A stretch of DNA of 64,000 nt from Leifsonia xyli subsp. cynodontis DSM 46306 (GCF_000470775.1 NC_022438.1:2356001-2420000); one strand, 5' to 3'; counted from the first letter of the stretch, positions 1 through 8,936 are shown. Translations and numbers: made by a program. Notes: generated by a model from the sequence alone, not told the origin.

Positions 1-1160
1 GGTGGCATGTTTGCCGCCGGAGGTGGTTTTCTGTTGCGCGCCGAAGAGGCGAGAAAGCCAGTCGATGGCGGTCTTGATCCAGCCGATGAACGTTTTGATC
101 CCGCCCACGATGCCGTCCCACACGTCGGATGCGACCTTCGACACCTCTTTCCAATGGGTGACCAGCACGATGATGATCGCGATGATCAAGCCGATGGCGG
201 TAATGACCAAACCGATGGGGTTGGCGGTCATGGCGGCGTTGAACGCCCACTGCACCGCCGTGGCGATCTCCGCAATGGTCCGCCAGGCGCGGATCGCACC
301 GTTCAAGACGAGGATCCCGCCGGCGAGGACGCTGACACCGGCGGCGAGGACGGTGGCGACACCGGTGTTCTTCGACACCCACCCGGCGAGATCGGTCAAC
401 GCCTGGGAAACCCACGTCACCACCGGCAGGAGCACGGTGCCAAGCTGGGCGGACACGTTCTGCCACTGTGCGGCGCTTCGCTGGGCGGCCCCTTCAGCAG
501 TGTTCGCTTCACGGGCGAACTGGCCGGTGGCGTCCCCGGTTTGCTGGGTGAGCAGTTCCAGGATCGCCATGGCCTGCGCCTGCTTGCCCGCCGCCCCGGT
601 CAACCCGGACGCACCATCCGCGGCGAGACGGGCGTTGATATCGGACTGTTTGATCGAGACGCCCGTACTTCTCGATAGGGTCGGTCTCTCTCTCGCCCAG
701 CAGGGCGCTGAGCGCCTCGACAGCATCCGCGGCGGTGCCACCGTAGGTGGCCGAGAGGTCGGCACCTAATTTGATCAAGTCTTTCGTTTTGGGTTCCAGC
801 TGGGAGATGGGTATACCCAGGTTTTTCAGTTGCGCACCCAGGATCGCCGCGGATTGTTGGGCTTGGTTCTGGGACAGGCCCACCGTCTTCCACGCCGACG
901 CCGCCCACTTCTGAATATCGGATGCTTGCTGTTTGAACACGGTGGACACCGCACCCGCGGACTGTTGCATATCGGAGGCGGCATCGGCGGCGTCCTTGCC
1001 GAGGGCCAGTAGCCCCGCACCGGCAACACCAGCGATGAGGGACGCCTTGTCCGAGACCTTTTCTGAAACCGTCCGCGGCGCGCGAGGCAGCCTGGAAGCC
1101 TTTCTGGGCGTCTTTCGCGTCGGAGATGATCCGCACGGACAGGATCGCAGTCTTACTCAC
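1..1160 (-). pseudogene. Phage tail tape-measure protein, partial and frameshifted
   Basis: This is the N-terminal part of a siphophage tape-measure protein, which sets tail length and helps DNA ejection; it runs off the left edge of the window. A GTG start at 1160 follows an AAGGGG-type ribosome site. The N-terminus (SKTAILSVRIISDAKDAQ) and a region with hydrophobic segments (VLAAGVSVLAGGILVL, IGLVITAIGLIIAIIIV) are typical of actinophage tape measures. The reading frame breaks twice: near 1063-1078, where the RAAD frame passes to SEKVSDKASL, and at the CCC run 662-664, where removing one base joins EKYG to VSIKQSD. As written it cannot make a functional protein. It is the last gene of the late operon visible here. 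Confidence 0.8.
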
Positions 1161-1340
1161 ACTCTCACCCCTTTTCAGGTTCGGCCGCGGTCGGTTTCGG
1201 CCGCGGTCGGTGAGGATCGTCAGCACGGTTTGGATGAGCCGGTCGTCGGTTTCGGTCAACCACCGGGCCGGGTCGGTGCCGGTGGCCACGGCGATCTCGG
1301 TCAGAAGCCGGGCGGTGGACCCGGCAGGGTAGGGTCCACC
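1161..1340 (-). pseudogene. Tail assembly chaperone T frame, lost its stop
   Basis: This frame overlaps the 3' end of the upstream chaperone gene in the -1 register and reads TARLLTEIAVATGTDPARW, then LTETDDRLIQTVLTIL, the look of the downstream T part of a phage G/GT tail-assembly pair. GT proteins are usually made by programmed -1 frameshifting and stop just before the tape measure. Here a perfect 16-bp tandem duplication removes the expected TGA, so the frame runs on into the tape-measure start. No perfect slippery heptamer was recognised in the overlap, so the frameshift itself is inferred from gene layout. Confidence 0.5.
1180..1211. repeat. 16-bp perfect tandem duplication
   Basis: TTCGGCCGCGGTCGGT occurs twice back to back (1180-1195 and 1196-1211). 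Deleting one copy puts a TGA in frame at the end of the T frame, ending it before the tape-measure start. The duplication therefore looks like a recent slippage lesion. Confidence 0.9.
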
Positions 1341-1657
1341 CGCGAGGTCACCGCCTCCCCGCGGTCGTCCAGGGCAGGACTGACGTTCTGAATCACGTCG
1401 AGGAACGCATCAACCGTCGGCGTCTTCAACACGCCAGGGGCGGCTGGGTCGCGTTTGATCGCCGACCAGGCCATGAACGCCATCGCGAACAGGGGCGCAT
1501 CGTCCAGGGCAGGCCACCCGGCACGGTCTCGGGCGATCTCGTACCGGGCGGCGTCGCTATACCCGGGACGGCAGACGAGGGTGGCGGCGGGGGCACCGGG
1601 TGGGGCGTAGGCGACGGACAGGCGGGGAAACTCGGCCGAATCGGTGGGCATGGTCAT
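1301..1657 (-). CDS. Phage tail assembly chaperone (G-like)
   Basis: A 118-residue protein directly upstream of the T frame and the tape measure, where siphophages place the first tail-assembly chaperone. It is small and has a central helical region (LFAMAFMAWSAIKRDPAAPG). The assignment rests on size and position between the upstream tail genes and the tape measure, because this family is poorly conserved in sequence. The start at 1657 overlaps the frame-corrected stop of the upstream gene (ATGA). The 3' end overlaps the -1 frame T extension. The frame is intact. Confidence 0.65.
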   Translation of the reverse strand: MTMPTDSAEFPRLSVAYAPPGAPAATLVCRPGYSDAARYEIARDRAGWPALDDAPLFAMAFMAWSAIKRDPAAPGVLKTPTVDAFLDVIQNVSPALDDRGEAVTSRVDPTLPGPPPGF

Positions 1658-2045
1658 ATTCCTTCTACTTTGTTAACCAAACTGTCGAGGTAGCGTTCAT
1701 ACAACGGCACCACACCGGTTGCGAACGCTGGGCAACCTCCGACAGGAACGGGTGCGGTTTGATATGCCGGGCGAACCATCCCCAATGGATCGGGTTCGCG
1801 TAGGGGACGGTGGCGTACCCGGCGCGGATGAACCCCGCCGTTTTGGTGCCGGAGGAGCGGATGCTCGCCGCCAGAGCGCCCGTGCGGCGGGCAACCCGGC
1901 CCCGCACGGCCGTGGCAGCGATGCGGGCGGCAGCAGTGTTGACCTGGGTGAAATCGGCCAGGTCGTCCCCTGCGGCCCGCAACGTGCGACGCAACCGGGC
2001 GAGCCCCTGAACCTGGAGAGCCCCCGCATCGGGTGTGTTCGCCAT
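1654..2045 (-). pseudogene. HK97 gp10-like head-tail/tail-completion protein, frameshifted near 3' end
   Basis: The protein begins MANTPDAGALQVQGLARLRR and carries the pattern of gp10-like tail-completion proteins: a helical N-terminus, a run of RVARRTGALAASIR, then YANPIHWGW and a closing KPHPFLSEV. The annotated frame ends early after an improbable Cys-rich tail at 1665. One base added near 1711-1718 restores PLYERYLDSLVNKVEGI and a stop at 1654-1656 that overlaps the next gene's ATG. The lesion costs only about 20 C-terminal residues, so some function could remain. Its place between the major tail protein and the chaperone is unusual in order but within the head-tail/tail block. Confidence 0.65.
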
Positions 2046-2050
2046 GCCGC

Positions 2051-2473
2051 TCACCCGCCGGTGATCGGGGTGAGGGTGGGACGACCGATCACGGGAAACT
2101 CGAAATCGACCTGCGAGGTGGACCCCACGTCCCCACCGAAGGCGGTGGGGCGAATCTTCAGAACACCCTCGAACTGACGGCCCGACGCGGTGGCCGGGGT
2201 GAACTTGAACGGTTTCGCCTGCCCGGCATGGGTGAAGCAATACTCCTGCACCGACGTTTTCGCACCCAAGTCGGCGTTCAGTTTCCCCTTCACCGTCCAC
2301 GTTTCCGTGTCCGCCCCGGCCACGGTGTCGCCGGAGAGCACGAGCATGTCGTCCTCGCTCTTCACGTCCGGTTCCAGGGTGATCGAGGTCACCTGTGTCT
2401 CGAACACGGTGATGTCGGCGTTGTCGCCGATGATGAATTTGCCGGGGCCGGTCTTCTGCACGGTGGCGGTCAT
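2051..2473 (-). CDS. Phage major tail protein
   Basis: A 140-residue beta-rich protein starting MTATVQKTGPGKFIIGD. It has the small soluble tail-tube profile: alternating hydrophobic strands (FETQVTSITLEP, TETWTVKGKLNADLG) and a C-terminal strand pair (DFEFPVIGRPTLTPI). Tail-tube proteins polymerise to form the central tube of the siphophage tail. It lies upstream of the chaperone/tape-measure genes, the usual place. The frame is intact and a GGAAACC-type ribosome site precedes the ATG. Confidence 0.7.
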   Translation of the reverse strand: MTATVQKTGPGKFIIGDNADITVFETQVTSITLEPDVKSEDDMLVLSGDTVAGADTETWTVKGKLNADLGAKTSVQEYCFTHAGQAKPFKFTPATASGRQFEGVLKIRPTAFGGDVGSTSQVDFEFPVIGRPTLTPITGG

Positions 2474-2491
2474 AACGGGTTTCCTTCTCTG

Positions 2492-2851
2492 TCAGGTGAG
2501 GGTAAGGGTGGTTTGCAGCCCGAGGAGGGGGTCCGGGGACAGGGACGGCAAGGTGAGAGTCACCGTCTGGACGACGCCGGTGATACCGGCCAGCCCGTCC
2601 AAGCCGTCCAACAGCGCGCCGAGGTCGTCCAAAACGATGCGGGAGGTGCCGGTGTCCGGGGTGACGGCAATCGCGTTGACGGTCGCGGTCACCCCACTGC
2701 CGCCCAGCCGGTCGAAGGTGAGAGTGTCCGGGATCAACCACACGCACGGCGGCACCATGTCCCGCGGGTCGATCACGCACGCCACCCCCGCCGCACTCCA
2801 CTTTTCGGCCAGGGCGGTCAGGTCGGTGCCGAGGGTGGCCAGGGCGCTCAT
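2492..2851 (-). CDS. Probable tail terminator / minor tail protein
   Basis: A 119-residue protein starting MSALATLGTDLTALAEKW. It sits directly upstream of the major tail protein and overlaps the preceding connector gene by 4 bases (ATGA at 2848-2851). Size, an N-terminal helix and a beta-rich remainder (VIDPRDMVPPCVWLIPDTL, VQTVTLTLPSLSPDP) fit tail terminators, which cap the tail tube at its head end. No diagnostic motif is known, so the call depends on gene order. The frame is intact. Confidence 0.5.
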   Translation of the reverse strand: MSALATLGTDLTALAEKWSAAGVACVIDPRDMVPPCVWLIPDTLTFDRLGGSGVTATVNAIAVTPDTGTSRIVLDDLGALLDGLDGLAGITGVVQTVTLTLPSLSPDPLLGLQTTLTLT

Positions 2852-3183
2852 CCGACCGCCGGTGACTCGAAACCGTCCAAACCCAACATGCGGGCGATAT
2901 CGGAGTCGTACCGGGCCGTGTAGGAGATCACATCACTGGTGAGCGCCTCCACACCGTTCGGACTGTTGCGCCTACGCAACAGACGCGCGCCCAGCATCAG
3001 AGCGCCGAGAGTGACCGAAGCCGGCCACGCCGTGTCCTCCGGCACGCCCGCCACCACCGGCAGGCCGCCGACATACGCGTTGACGGCACCCACGACCAGG
3101 CTCATATTCTGGTCGTCCGCGGGCACTTTCGACCAGGCGGAAAGCTGTGCAGCGGCCACGCCGCGCTTCTCGCCGACGACCAT
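2848..3183 (-). CDS. Phage head-tail connector (gp6-like)
   Basis: A 111-residue, largely helical protein located immediately after the major capsid gene, where HK97-type phages encode the gp6/HCP1-like connector that docks on the portal ring. Visible elements are an N-terminal helix rich in Ala/Val, a middle segment SVTLGALMLGARLLRRRNSPNG and a short C-terminus ending DGFESPAVG. The stop overlaps the start of the next gene by 4 bases, suggesting coupled translation. The frame is intact. Confidence 0.55.
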   Translation of the reverse strand: MVVGEKRGVAAAQLSAWSKVPADDQNMSLVVGAVNAYVGGLPVVAGVPEDTAWPASVTLGALMLGARLLRRRNSPNGVEALTSDVISYTARYDSDIARMLGLDGFESPAVG

Positions 3184-3187
3184 GCCG

Positions 3188-4236
3188 CTACTTGCCCGCC
3201 GTGTTCACGACTTTGAGGACGGCGCGCGGGTCGTTCACGATGGCGGCGATGTAGGAGAACACGCCCAGATCGATGCCACCGTTCGGGATGTTCAACGCCT
3301 CCACCTGGATCGGCCCCTTCTCGTACGGGGTGTAGGCGCGGGAGTCCGCCGCCAGGATCGTCCCGGACGGAAGCTCCGGGTCGCACTCGAAGGACAAACC
3401 CCCGGCGGTGCCGTTGGTGGTCCCCAGCTGCAGTTCGCCCTGCGAGCGAAGCCACCACGGCACCTCCGATTCCTTCAACGCCGCGAACGCCAACCACTGA
3501 TCGGTGGCCATGCTGATGATGTCCAGCCGCGCCCCCAAGGTGACGGCGGCGACGCCGAGACCGGCGAGGGTCTGCGCGAACGTGGCACCGGGCGCGACGG
3601 TGGTCGCCGCGGTCAACAGCTCACTCACGAGCCACGCCTCGGTTTTGCGTTTGTAGTCGTCCATCGCTTAGGCGAGGGTTTGGGTGATGAACGCCCCGTC
3701 ACCCAAATCAATGAACGCCCGGTCGAAGTCCCACCCGCCCGCACGGCGTACCGCGTCCGCGGACACCGGCACCGTCTTGATCGAGGAGGAGGGGATCGCC
3801 GCCGGGGCTCCCGCGTACGCGGTCAATAGTCGGCAGGGTCCCCAGATCGATCTTCCACCCCTGCACCTTCAGCGAGGACAACGGTTGCGGGGAACCCTTG
3901 TCGAAGAACGGGCGCACCGCACGGGACGCCTGCCACAACTCGTCCACCCACTGCGGGCGGGTGATCGTCGCCATCCCAGCATCATTGGCGGGAAGAACGT
4001 CATTCAACGCCGCCGTCAACAGCTGCGGGGGCGTGCCCCGCCGGTACCCGTCCGCGAACGCCGCCGACACCCGAGCCAGGGACAGGTCCCCACCGGTCGA
4101 AGGCACAACCTGCGCCGCCTGCACCGCCTGCGCGGTCGGGGCGGCGGTAGGGGGTGTTCTCCCGTTCGCGCGGGGCGGGCTGGGCCGGGGTGGCGGCCTG
4201 TGGGACGGTTTGTGGGACGGCTGGTGTGGGGTTCAT
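3188..4236 (-). pseudogene. HK97-type major capsid protein, three lesions
   Basis: The capsid shell protein, split into three frames. The first segment starts at ATG 4236 (MNPTPAVPQTV) after a CAGGAG ribosome site. The frame breaks at the G5 run 4150-4154, then continues as QAAQVVPSTGGDLSLARVSA. It breaks again near 3821-3824 (LPTI to TAYAGAP) and meets an in-frame TAA at 3668-3670 just before MDDYKRKTEAWLVSEL. The last segment to 3188 has the QWLAFAALKESEVPWWL and GGIDLGVFSYIAAI features of the capsid C-terminus. A nonsense codon plus two indels make this gene dead. Other frames show no better solution. Confidence 0.8.
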
Positions 4237-4764
4237 GTTGTTCTCCTGGGTGGGGGTTTGGGCGGCGGTGACGGTGGTCACGCGGGCGTCCGGGTAGGCG
4301 GGCAGGGTGACGAGGGAGACCTCTCGGAGGGTGGCGGCGGACACCAGGAGGGTGTCCCCGTCGGCGGCGTAGGCGTAGTCGGTGATCATCGCCCCGACCG
4401 ACAGGCCGTCCCGGGAACCGTTCTTCGCCTGGACGAGAGCGGTGTCACCGTCATGACCGGGATGCACGGTGAACGTCGCGTCGGCATGGTCGACGCCGTC
4501 CTGGAAGTCGGTCATGTAGCCGACCGCGGCAGCGTATGTGTCGTGTTGGATCAGCAGTTTCACCGCGGACAGGTCGGTGGGCACGGCAAGGGACCCCGCG
4601 GCGAACTGGGTCGGCCCGGTGGAGGCGTGACCGGTCTCACCGTAGGAGACGATCCGGCCGGTGATGGTGCGGGCGGCGGGCGAGGAAGCGGTCACCGTCA
4701 CGGTGAGGGACGCCTGAAGAGGTTCAGGGGTGTGGGACTGACTCGGGTGGGGTGGATTGGTCAT
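4237..4764 (-). CDS. Phage prohead maturation protease (S78-like), in frame with capsid
   Basis: The protease cleaves scaffold and capsid during head maturation. ATG 4764 is preceded by AAGGAAG. Family hallmarks are visible: TGRIVSYGETGHASTGP at the start, the catalytic His in LLIQHD, the catalytic Ser in DGLSVGAM, and REVSLVTLPAYPDA at the end. There is no stop codon between the protease and the capsid ATG at 4236: the same frame runs on through QTPTQENN into MNPTP. The capsid ATG has its own ribosome site, so the region could yield both a fused and a separate capsid. The end given here is the last codon before that ATG. The upstream portal stop overlaps this start by 4 bases. Confidence 0.75.
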
Positions 4765-5923
4765 GGGGTGGGGTCTTCCTTCGGCGTGTCGGGGTTCTCC
4801 TGCGGGGTGTCGCCGCGCAGCGGAACACTCTGTCCGGCCTCGATGAGGCGGCACTCGTCGGGGGTGTAGATTCCCGCGGCTATGGCGGACTGGTAGCCCT
4901 GCATGCGCGCGTTGAAGTCACCGGCGATCAGGGCTGCGGTGACCGCCGTGCATTCCTGTCCCTGCGGGAGCACGTCCGGCAGGGTGAGGCGGGAGGTGAT
5001 CGCGTCCACGTAGGGTTGCAGGGTGTAGTCCAGGAGTTCGCGGGATCGGGCGGGCACGGTGGTGTAGTTCATGCCGTTGCCTTCCACGGACACGTCCACC
5101 GCCCAGGCGGGCAGGTTGCAGGCGCGCGCCACGTCCAGGGCGGACTGGGTGTGCGCGGCGATCATCAACTGCTCCGGGGCCTGCCCCATCGTGGTCGCGT
5201 TCACGGTGGCGTTGGTGAAACCGACACCACCGTTCTCGCCCGTGCGGGCGGCGACCCACCGGGCGATCAGGGCGTCGATCTGCTCCTGCGGCATCGGGGG
5301 TCCACCGGTTTGGTGCAAATGGATCGAGGGCACCGGGTTGCGGTAGGCGCGCGTCGTGGCCCGCTTCAACGCAATCGCGTCCCGAATGTCCTGCGCCGCA
5401 GTGTGCAGGATGCCCTCGTGGGGGCATCGACGCGAATCCACTCACCAGGCTTCACCCGCCTGGAATCCACCGCCAGCAGGGTCCCCGCCCCATCGGTGCG
5501 GGCCTGCCACTCGGGCACCCACGCGAACCGGGACGGGTAACCGGTAGCATACCGTTCGGTGATCTCCAGGAACGCCCGCCCGTGGAACAGCAACGCATCG
5601 ACGATCCATGCCAGTGTGATCGGGCGGGGCCGTCCGGCCTCGATCTGGGAAACCCAGCCCGGTTGCCCCGGGATCGGGATTCCGGTTTTCGTCACCTGCA
5701 ACGGGAACCGGGCGATCTGCTGGCAGATCAGGTTCCGGGCGCGGGCGATGACCGGCACCGACATCGCCTCCCTGCGTCCGACCGGCATCGTCTCGGTCCC
5801 GAACAGCTCACCCAGGGTGAGGCGGGTGAGAACATCGTCATCCCGCCACGGCGAGGCCGCCGGTGCCATCAGGGACGACTGCCGAAGACCGGCCACCACC
5901 CGAAACGGACTGAGAATTCCCAT
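4761..5923 (-). pseudogene. Phage portal protein, frameshifted
   Basis: The portal forms the dodecameric ring through which DNA is packaged. The N-terminal half (MGILSPFRVVAGLRQ, then VPVIARARNLICQQIARFPL and DALLFHGRAFLEI) is typical of HK97-type portals. The C-terminal half resumes in another frame as EGILHTAAQDIRDAIALKRAT and runs to 4761. The break lies at the G5 run 5420-5424; one additional base rejoins RVDAP to HEGIL. The ATG at 5923 was chosen over an upstream TTG (5938) because it begins the conserved domain. The stop overlaps the protease start (ATGA). Confidence 0.8.
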
Positions 5924-5961
5924 ACCCACCACCCTCAATGCGACCCCCTACACGGGGCGAA

Positions 5962-6177
5962 TCAGCGGCGTTTCCGCTGCCTGCGCCGGTACTGCTCGCG
6001 AGCGCATTCCGCGTTCGTGACGCCGGGGTGGATGGTGTGTTCGTGGCGGACGGCGACGTCGTGGAATTCGCCGCGGTCCATGGCGAAACCGTGCCAGTAG
6101 GGGCATGCGTGGCAGCGCACGACGATCAGGCTCGCGGACTCGTCGCACCAGGTGTAGTCGGTGGTTTTTCGGGGCAT
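5962..6177 (-). CDS. Small Cys/His-rich phage protein between portal and terminase
   Basis: A 71-residue protein starting MPRKTTDYTWCDESA. It has a CHACPYWHGF segment (CxxC with a nearby His), a further Cys near the N-terminus and a basic tail (YRRRQRKRR). This pattern suggests a small metal-binding or nucleic-acid-contacting protein, but no family is recognised. It occupies the short interval between the large terminase and the portal gene. The frame is intact and an AAGGACACCC stretch precedes the ATG. Confidence 0.6.
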   Translation of the reverse strand: MPRKTTDYTWCDESASLIVVRCHACPYWHGFAMDRGEFHDVAVRHEHTIHPGVTNAECAREQYRRRQRKRR

Positions 6178-6246
6178 GGGGGGTGTCCTTCTTTAGACGA
6201 ATCGGAAGATCGGTTCGGCGGGGATGGGGTCGCCGTGGTCGTAGGC

Positions 6247-7626
6247 TCATAACCCGACCGCGGAGGCTTCCGGGCCGATGATCGCTCCGGTGGAGCGGGA
6301 GCGGGAGAACACTCGAACATCCCCCGACTGGCGCATGACCAGATTCGCGAGACCGGTGGTCAGGGTGCGGGAGCCGTCGTGTTTGAGGGTGCGGGCTTCG
6401 GTCACATACCCCAGCCACGCCTCGCACGCGGTCGCGAAGTCTTTGGGCCCGGTGGTGGACGGTTTCACGTACAGGGCGCCGGACTCGTAGGCGCGCTCCA
6501 GCTCGTCGGTGATCGCCCGGGTCGGCCCACCGTCGTCCGCGGCCAGATGCGCGGGCTGCCAGTGGGCGCACAGGTCGAGCAGGAACGGCACCACCCATGT
6601 GGTCCCGCCGGCGGTGTGCAGGATGCGAGTACACGGGGCCCCGTCGATGTCGCGCCAGGTGGCGCACACCGTCGCCAGCTCGTTCCCGGGAGAAACCGCG
6701 TAGGCGATGGCCAGAGCACGGCGGGAGGGAACCTGGATGGGGTCGGCGGTCAAGGCGGCGAAGTCCGCAGCAGGCACGAGCGGGTCGATGGTTTCGGTGA
6801 GCCGGTTCATGTAGGCGCGCATCCACTCCCCGCGCGGCTGGTTTGCTGCTTCTTTCTCCAACGCGGCCTGGGTGATCGTGTTCCCCAACGCCGGATGGAA
6901 CACCCACCATGTTTTCGGTTCGTAGGGGTCCGCACCGTCGGGCATCGCCCACTCGGCGTAGAACATGTTCGGGTCTCCGGAGCGTCCGCGTTCCACGTAC
7001 TCGTTCATGAACCCGGACTGTGCCGTGCCCTGGGTTCTGATCATCCAGATTTGCGATACCCCGTCCAGGGTGGACTGTGCGGGGCCGATAGCGCCCATCA
7101 GCTCCCCACCACGGACCGCATCGTGCTTCCAAATCTCGTCCAACGTCACCAGGTGCGGTGTCTCGCCGTGGATCGCGGACGGGGAGGGGGCGAACAAATG
7201 CACACCCGACCCGTTGGCGACGGTGATCGACTCGGTGCCCTGCGCCCGCCGAATCTTGAACAAAGACGCCAACGGTGAGGCCCCCACCAGCTCGCCGAGG
7301 TCGGTGAAGCGGGCGCGGGCGTCTTTCCCGGTCTGCGCGGTGAAAAACGCTTTGACCCCCGGGCGGGTCATGATCCGATGCAACTGCACCGGCCCCACCA
7401 GCGTGGTCTTCCTCGACTGGCGCGGCACCGTGACCAACACGATCTTGTACTTGTACGACCCGTCCGGATTCTTCTCCGTCGCCCCCCTCGCCACGATGCG
7501 CTGCCACGGCATCAACGGTTTCCCCAACGCCGCGGCAAGCTTTCCGATCTGATGACCCTCCGTGGCCGCGGCCGGATCGAGCGGGGTCAGGAACCGGGGT
7601 TCAGGAGCGAACACCGTCAGCCGCAT
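6247..7626 (-). CDS. Phage terminase large subunit
   Basis: The ATP-driven DNA packaging motor and nuclease. The Walker A-like site is TVPRQSRKTTL (about residue 67), the Walker B is LVTLDEIW, and a motor coupling segment RTQGTAQSGF follows. The nuclease half has acidic motifs such as LAADDGGPTRAI. It has about 459 residues, normal for the family, with no visible lesion, one of the few intact large genes of this prophage. Start 7626 (MRLTVFAPEPRF) is preferred over an ORF extension to 7668, because the extension lies wholly inside the small terminase gene. It overlaps that gene's stop by 26 bases. Confidence 0.9.
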   Translation of the reverse strand: MRLTVFAPEPRFLTPLDPAAATEGHQIGKLAAALGKPLMPWQRIVARGATEKNPDGSYKYKIVLVTVPRQSRKTTLVGPVQLHRIMTRPGVKAFFTAQTGKDARARFTDLGELVGASPLASLFKIRRAQGTESITVANGSGVHLFAPSPSAIHGETPHLVTLDEIWKHDAVRGGELMGAIGPAQSTLDGVSQIWMIRTQGTAQSGFMNEYVERGRSGDPNMFYAEWAMPDGADPYEPKTWWVFHPALGNTITQAALEKEAANQPRGEWMRAYMNRLTETIDPLVPAADFAALTADPIQVPSRRALAIAYAVSPGNELATVCATWRDIDGAPCTRILHTAGGTTWVVPFLLDLCAHWQPAHLAADDGGPTRAITDELERAYESGALYVKPSTTGPKDFATACEAWLGYVTEARTLKHDGSRTLTTGLANLVMRQSGDVRVFSRSRSTGAIIGPEASAVGL

Positions 7627-7944
7627 CGTCCTGCAACAGGGCGGCGACAACCTCGTCCAGTGCGTCACGGCGGGTGGCTTCCGGTTGCGGCAGCGACGCC
7701 AACACCTCGTTCATCACCCGTAGCAGGTTCGCCCGCCCGCTCGGGGCACCCCGCCCGGTCGAGGAATCCAGGTCACGGGCCGTGACCCTCGCCAGCTCAC
7801 ACACACCCGCATGATGCGCCTGCACATACCCCAACCGGGTCAACTCATCAATCTGCGCCACCACCATCGCCTCCAGACCCCCACGGCCGGGACGAAAGCT
7901 TCGAAACCCGGGAGCGTCACGGATTCAACCGCATCACCACTCAT
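7601..7944 (-). pseudogene. Phage terminase small subunit, frameshifted
   Basis: The small terminase recognises phage DNA ends and loads the large subunit. The start (MSGDAVESVTLPGFEAF) and the body (QIDELTRLGYVQAHHAG, then ARVTARDLDSSTGRG) are in different frames. Restoring one base in the C5 run 7878-7882 joins VPAVG to GLEAMVVAQIDEL. An internal ATG at 7867 could still produce an 88-residue C-terminal part, so residual expression is possible. It lies directly upstream of, and overlaps, the large subunit gene. Confidence 0.7.
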
Positions 7945-8020
7945 CGCTCTCATTCCTCTCGGATCACTTTTTTTCAGGACGTTTCGGGGGGATACGGACA
8001 CGCTGCGCGGGATGTCCCGG

Positions 8021-8329
8021 CTACTCGACAGTAAAAAAATCCCGCCCGTCCTCAACGATCTCCTCCCCCGTCACCGCACGATTCCCCCGCGCCTCGTTAC
8101 ACCGCCTGTGCGCCGGGGCAAGATTCAACACGTCGTACACGGCACCCCCCTTCGAGCGGGGCACCACGTGATCGGCCGTATCCGCACCCGGGAGACCACA
8201 CAACCAACACGTGTCCCCATACGTGGCAAGCGTCAACGCCACGAACTGCTGCGCACGACGCCCACCCCACCCCGGCTGCGAAACCCCCGGCTCCGCCACC
8301 ACACCCGGACCACGACCCAGCCCACTCAC
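8021..8329 (-). CDS. HNH endonuclease
   Basis: A 102-residue HNH nuclease of the kind that sits next to terminase genes in HK97-like phages and is often needed for packaging. The ββα-metal site is visible: CWLCG (first CxxC), ADHVVPRSKGG (catalytic His pair region), DVLNLAPAHRRCNEARG (Asn, His, second Cys). The GTG start at 8329 overlaps the upstream TGA (GTGA), so translation is probably coupled; longer upstream extensions overlap the neighbouring gene and were rejected. The frame is intact. Confidence 0.88.
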   Translation of the reverse strand: MSGLGRGPGVVAEPGVSQPGWGGRRAQQFVALTLATYGDTCWLCGLPGADTADHVVPRSKGGAVYDVLNLAPAHRRCNEARGNRAVTGEEIVEDGRDFFTVE

Positions 8330-8622
8330 CACACACCACCATCCGGGTCGAAACGGGCGGCCTCGAACACCTGGAACACCGGCCGCGGATGGGTGCGCCA
8401 ATGCTCGACGAGCTCCGCCGACGCATACGCATACGCCCGAGCGGCAGGACCAAGGAACAAACTGTAGGGGTCGATACCCAACCGCCTCCCCCAAGCGTTC
8501 AACATCGCACCCCGCGTCTCCTCCTCCGCCACCACATACGCCGCCTGCCGCACCACCTCGAACTCCTCACGCAGGCCACGCCACCGCGACACGGCGAACC
8601 CGAACACCGGCGAGGTCACCAC
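8326..8622 (-). CDS. Conserved phage protein upstream of HNH gene
   Basis: A 98-residue soluble protein beginning MVTSPVFGFAVSRWRGLREE and rich in helices (FEVVRQAAYVVAEEE, AARAYAYASAELVEHWR). No catalytic motif is seen and the function is unknown. Its GTG start overlaps the stop of the gene before it, and its stop overlaps the HNH start, so it belongs to the same tightly coupled operon. It may assist packaging, by neighbourhood only. Confidence 0.65.
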   Translation of the reverse strand: MVTSPVFGFAVSRWRGLREEFEVVRQAAYVVAEEETRGAMLNAWGRRLGIDPYSLFLGPAARAYAYASAELVEHWRTHPRPVFQVFEAARFDPDGGVW

Positions 8623-8936
8623 ACACCACCCGATACCCTGGGGCCGTGCCCACCATCGACGCCACCCGGCTTGCCCTTACCCTCACCCTCGTCCTGGCCG
8701 CGGCCGGTCTGATCACCGTGCTCGGCATCCTGATCCAGTTCGCGATCATCCGCACCGCCGTGCTGTCGGCTCTGCGCCAACACGCCCACGAGAACCGCGC
8801 GCACCCGCCCGGCACGGGCACGCCGCCGCTCACCCAGCAACAGACCGTAACCACCCCAGGCCAGGACCACGAACAGCAGCAGCAGCCACCCCGGCGTCTC
8901 CAGATCGGGGACACGCTCCAAACACGCCGCGATCAC
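8616..8936 (-). CDS. Small phage membrane protein, unknown function
   Basis: A 106-residue frame with one clear transmembrane segment near the N-terminus (GWLLLLFVVLAWGGYGLLL) followed by a basic stretch and a charged, low-complexity tail. Start and stop overlap the neighbouring genes by 4-7 bases, which supports it being real. An opposite-strand frame here also has a hydrophobic stretch, but it does not fit the operon. The function is unknown. Confidence 0.5.
   Translation of the reverse strand: MIAACLERVPDLETPGWLLLLFVVLAWGGYGLLLGERRRARAGRVRAVLVGVLAQSRQHGGADDRELDQDAEHGDQTGRGQDEGEGKGKPGGVDGGHGPRVSGGVW

Noticed and set aside
1301..1345. Slippery heptamer for programmed -1 frameshifting in the tail chaperone gene
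   Set aside because: The overlap was read codon by codon and no X-XXY-YYZ heptamer in the right register was found, so a programmed shift is inferred only from layout.
2033..2923. Long plus-strand frame of 296 codons over the tail genes
   Set aside because: It is antisense to the major tail protein and its neighbours, has shadow composition (Arg/Gly/His-rich) and no recognisable motif.
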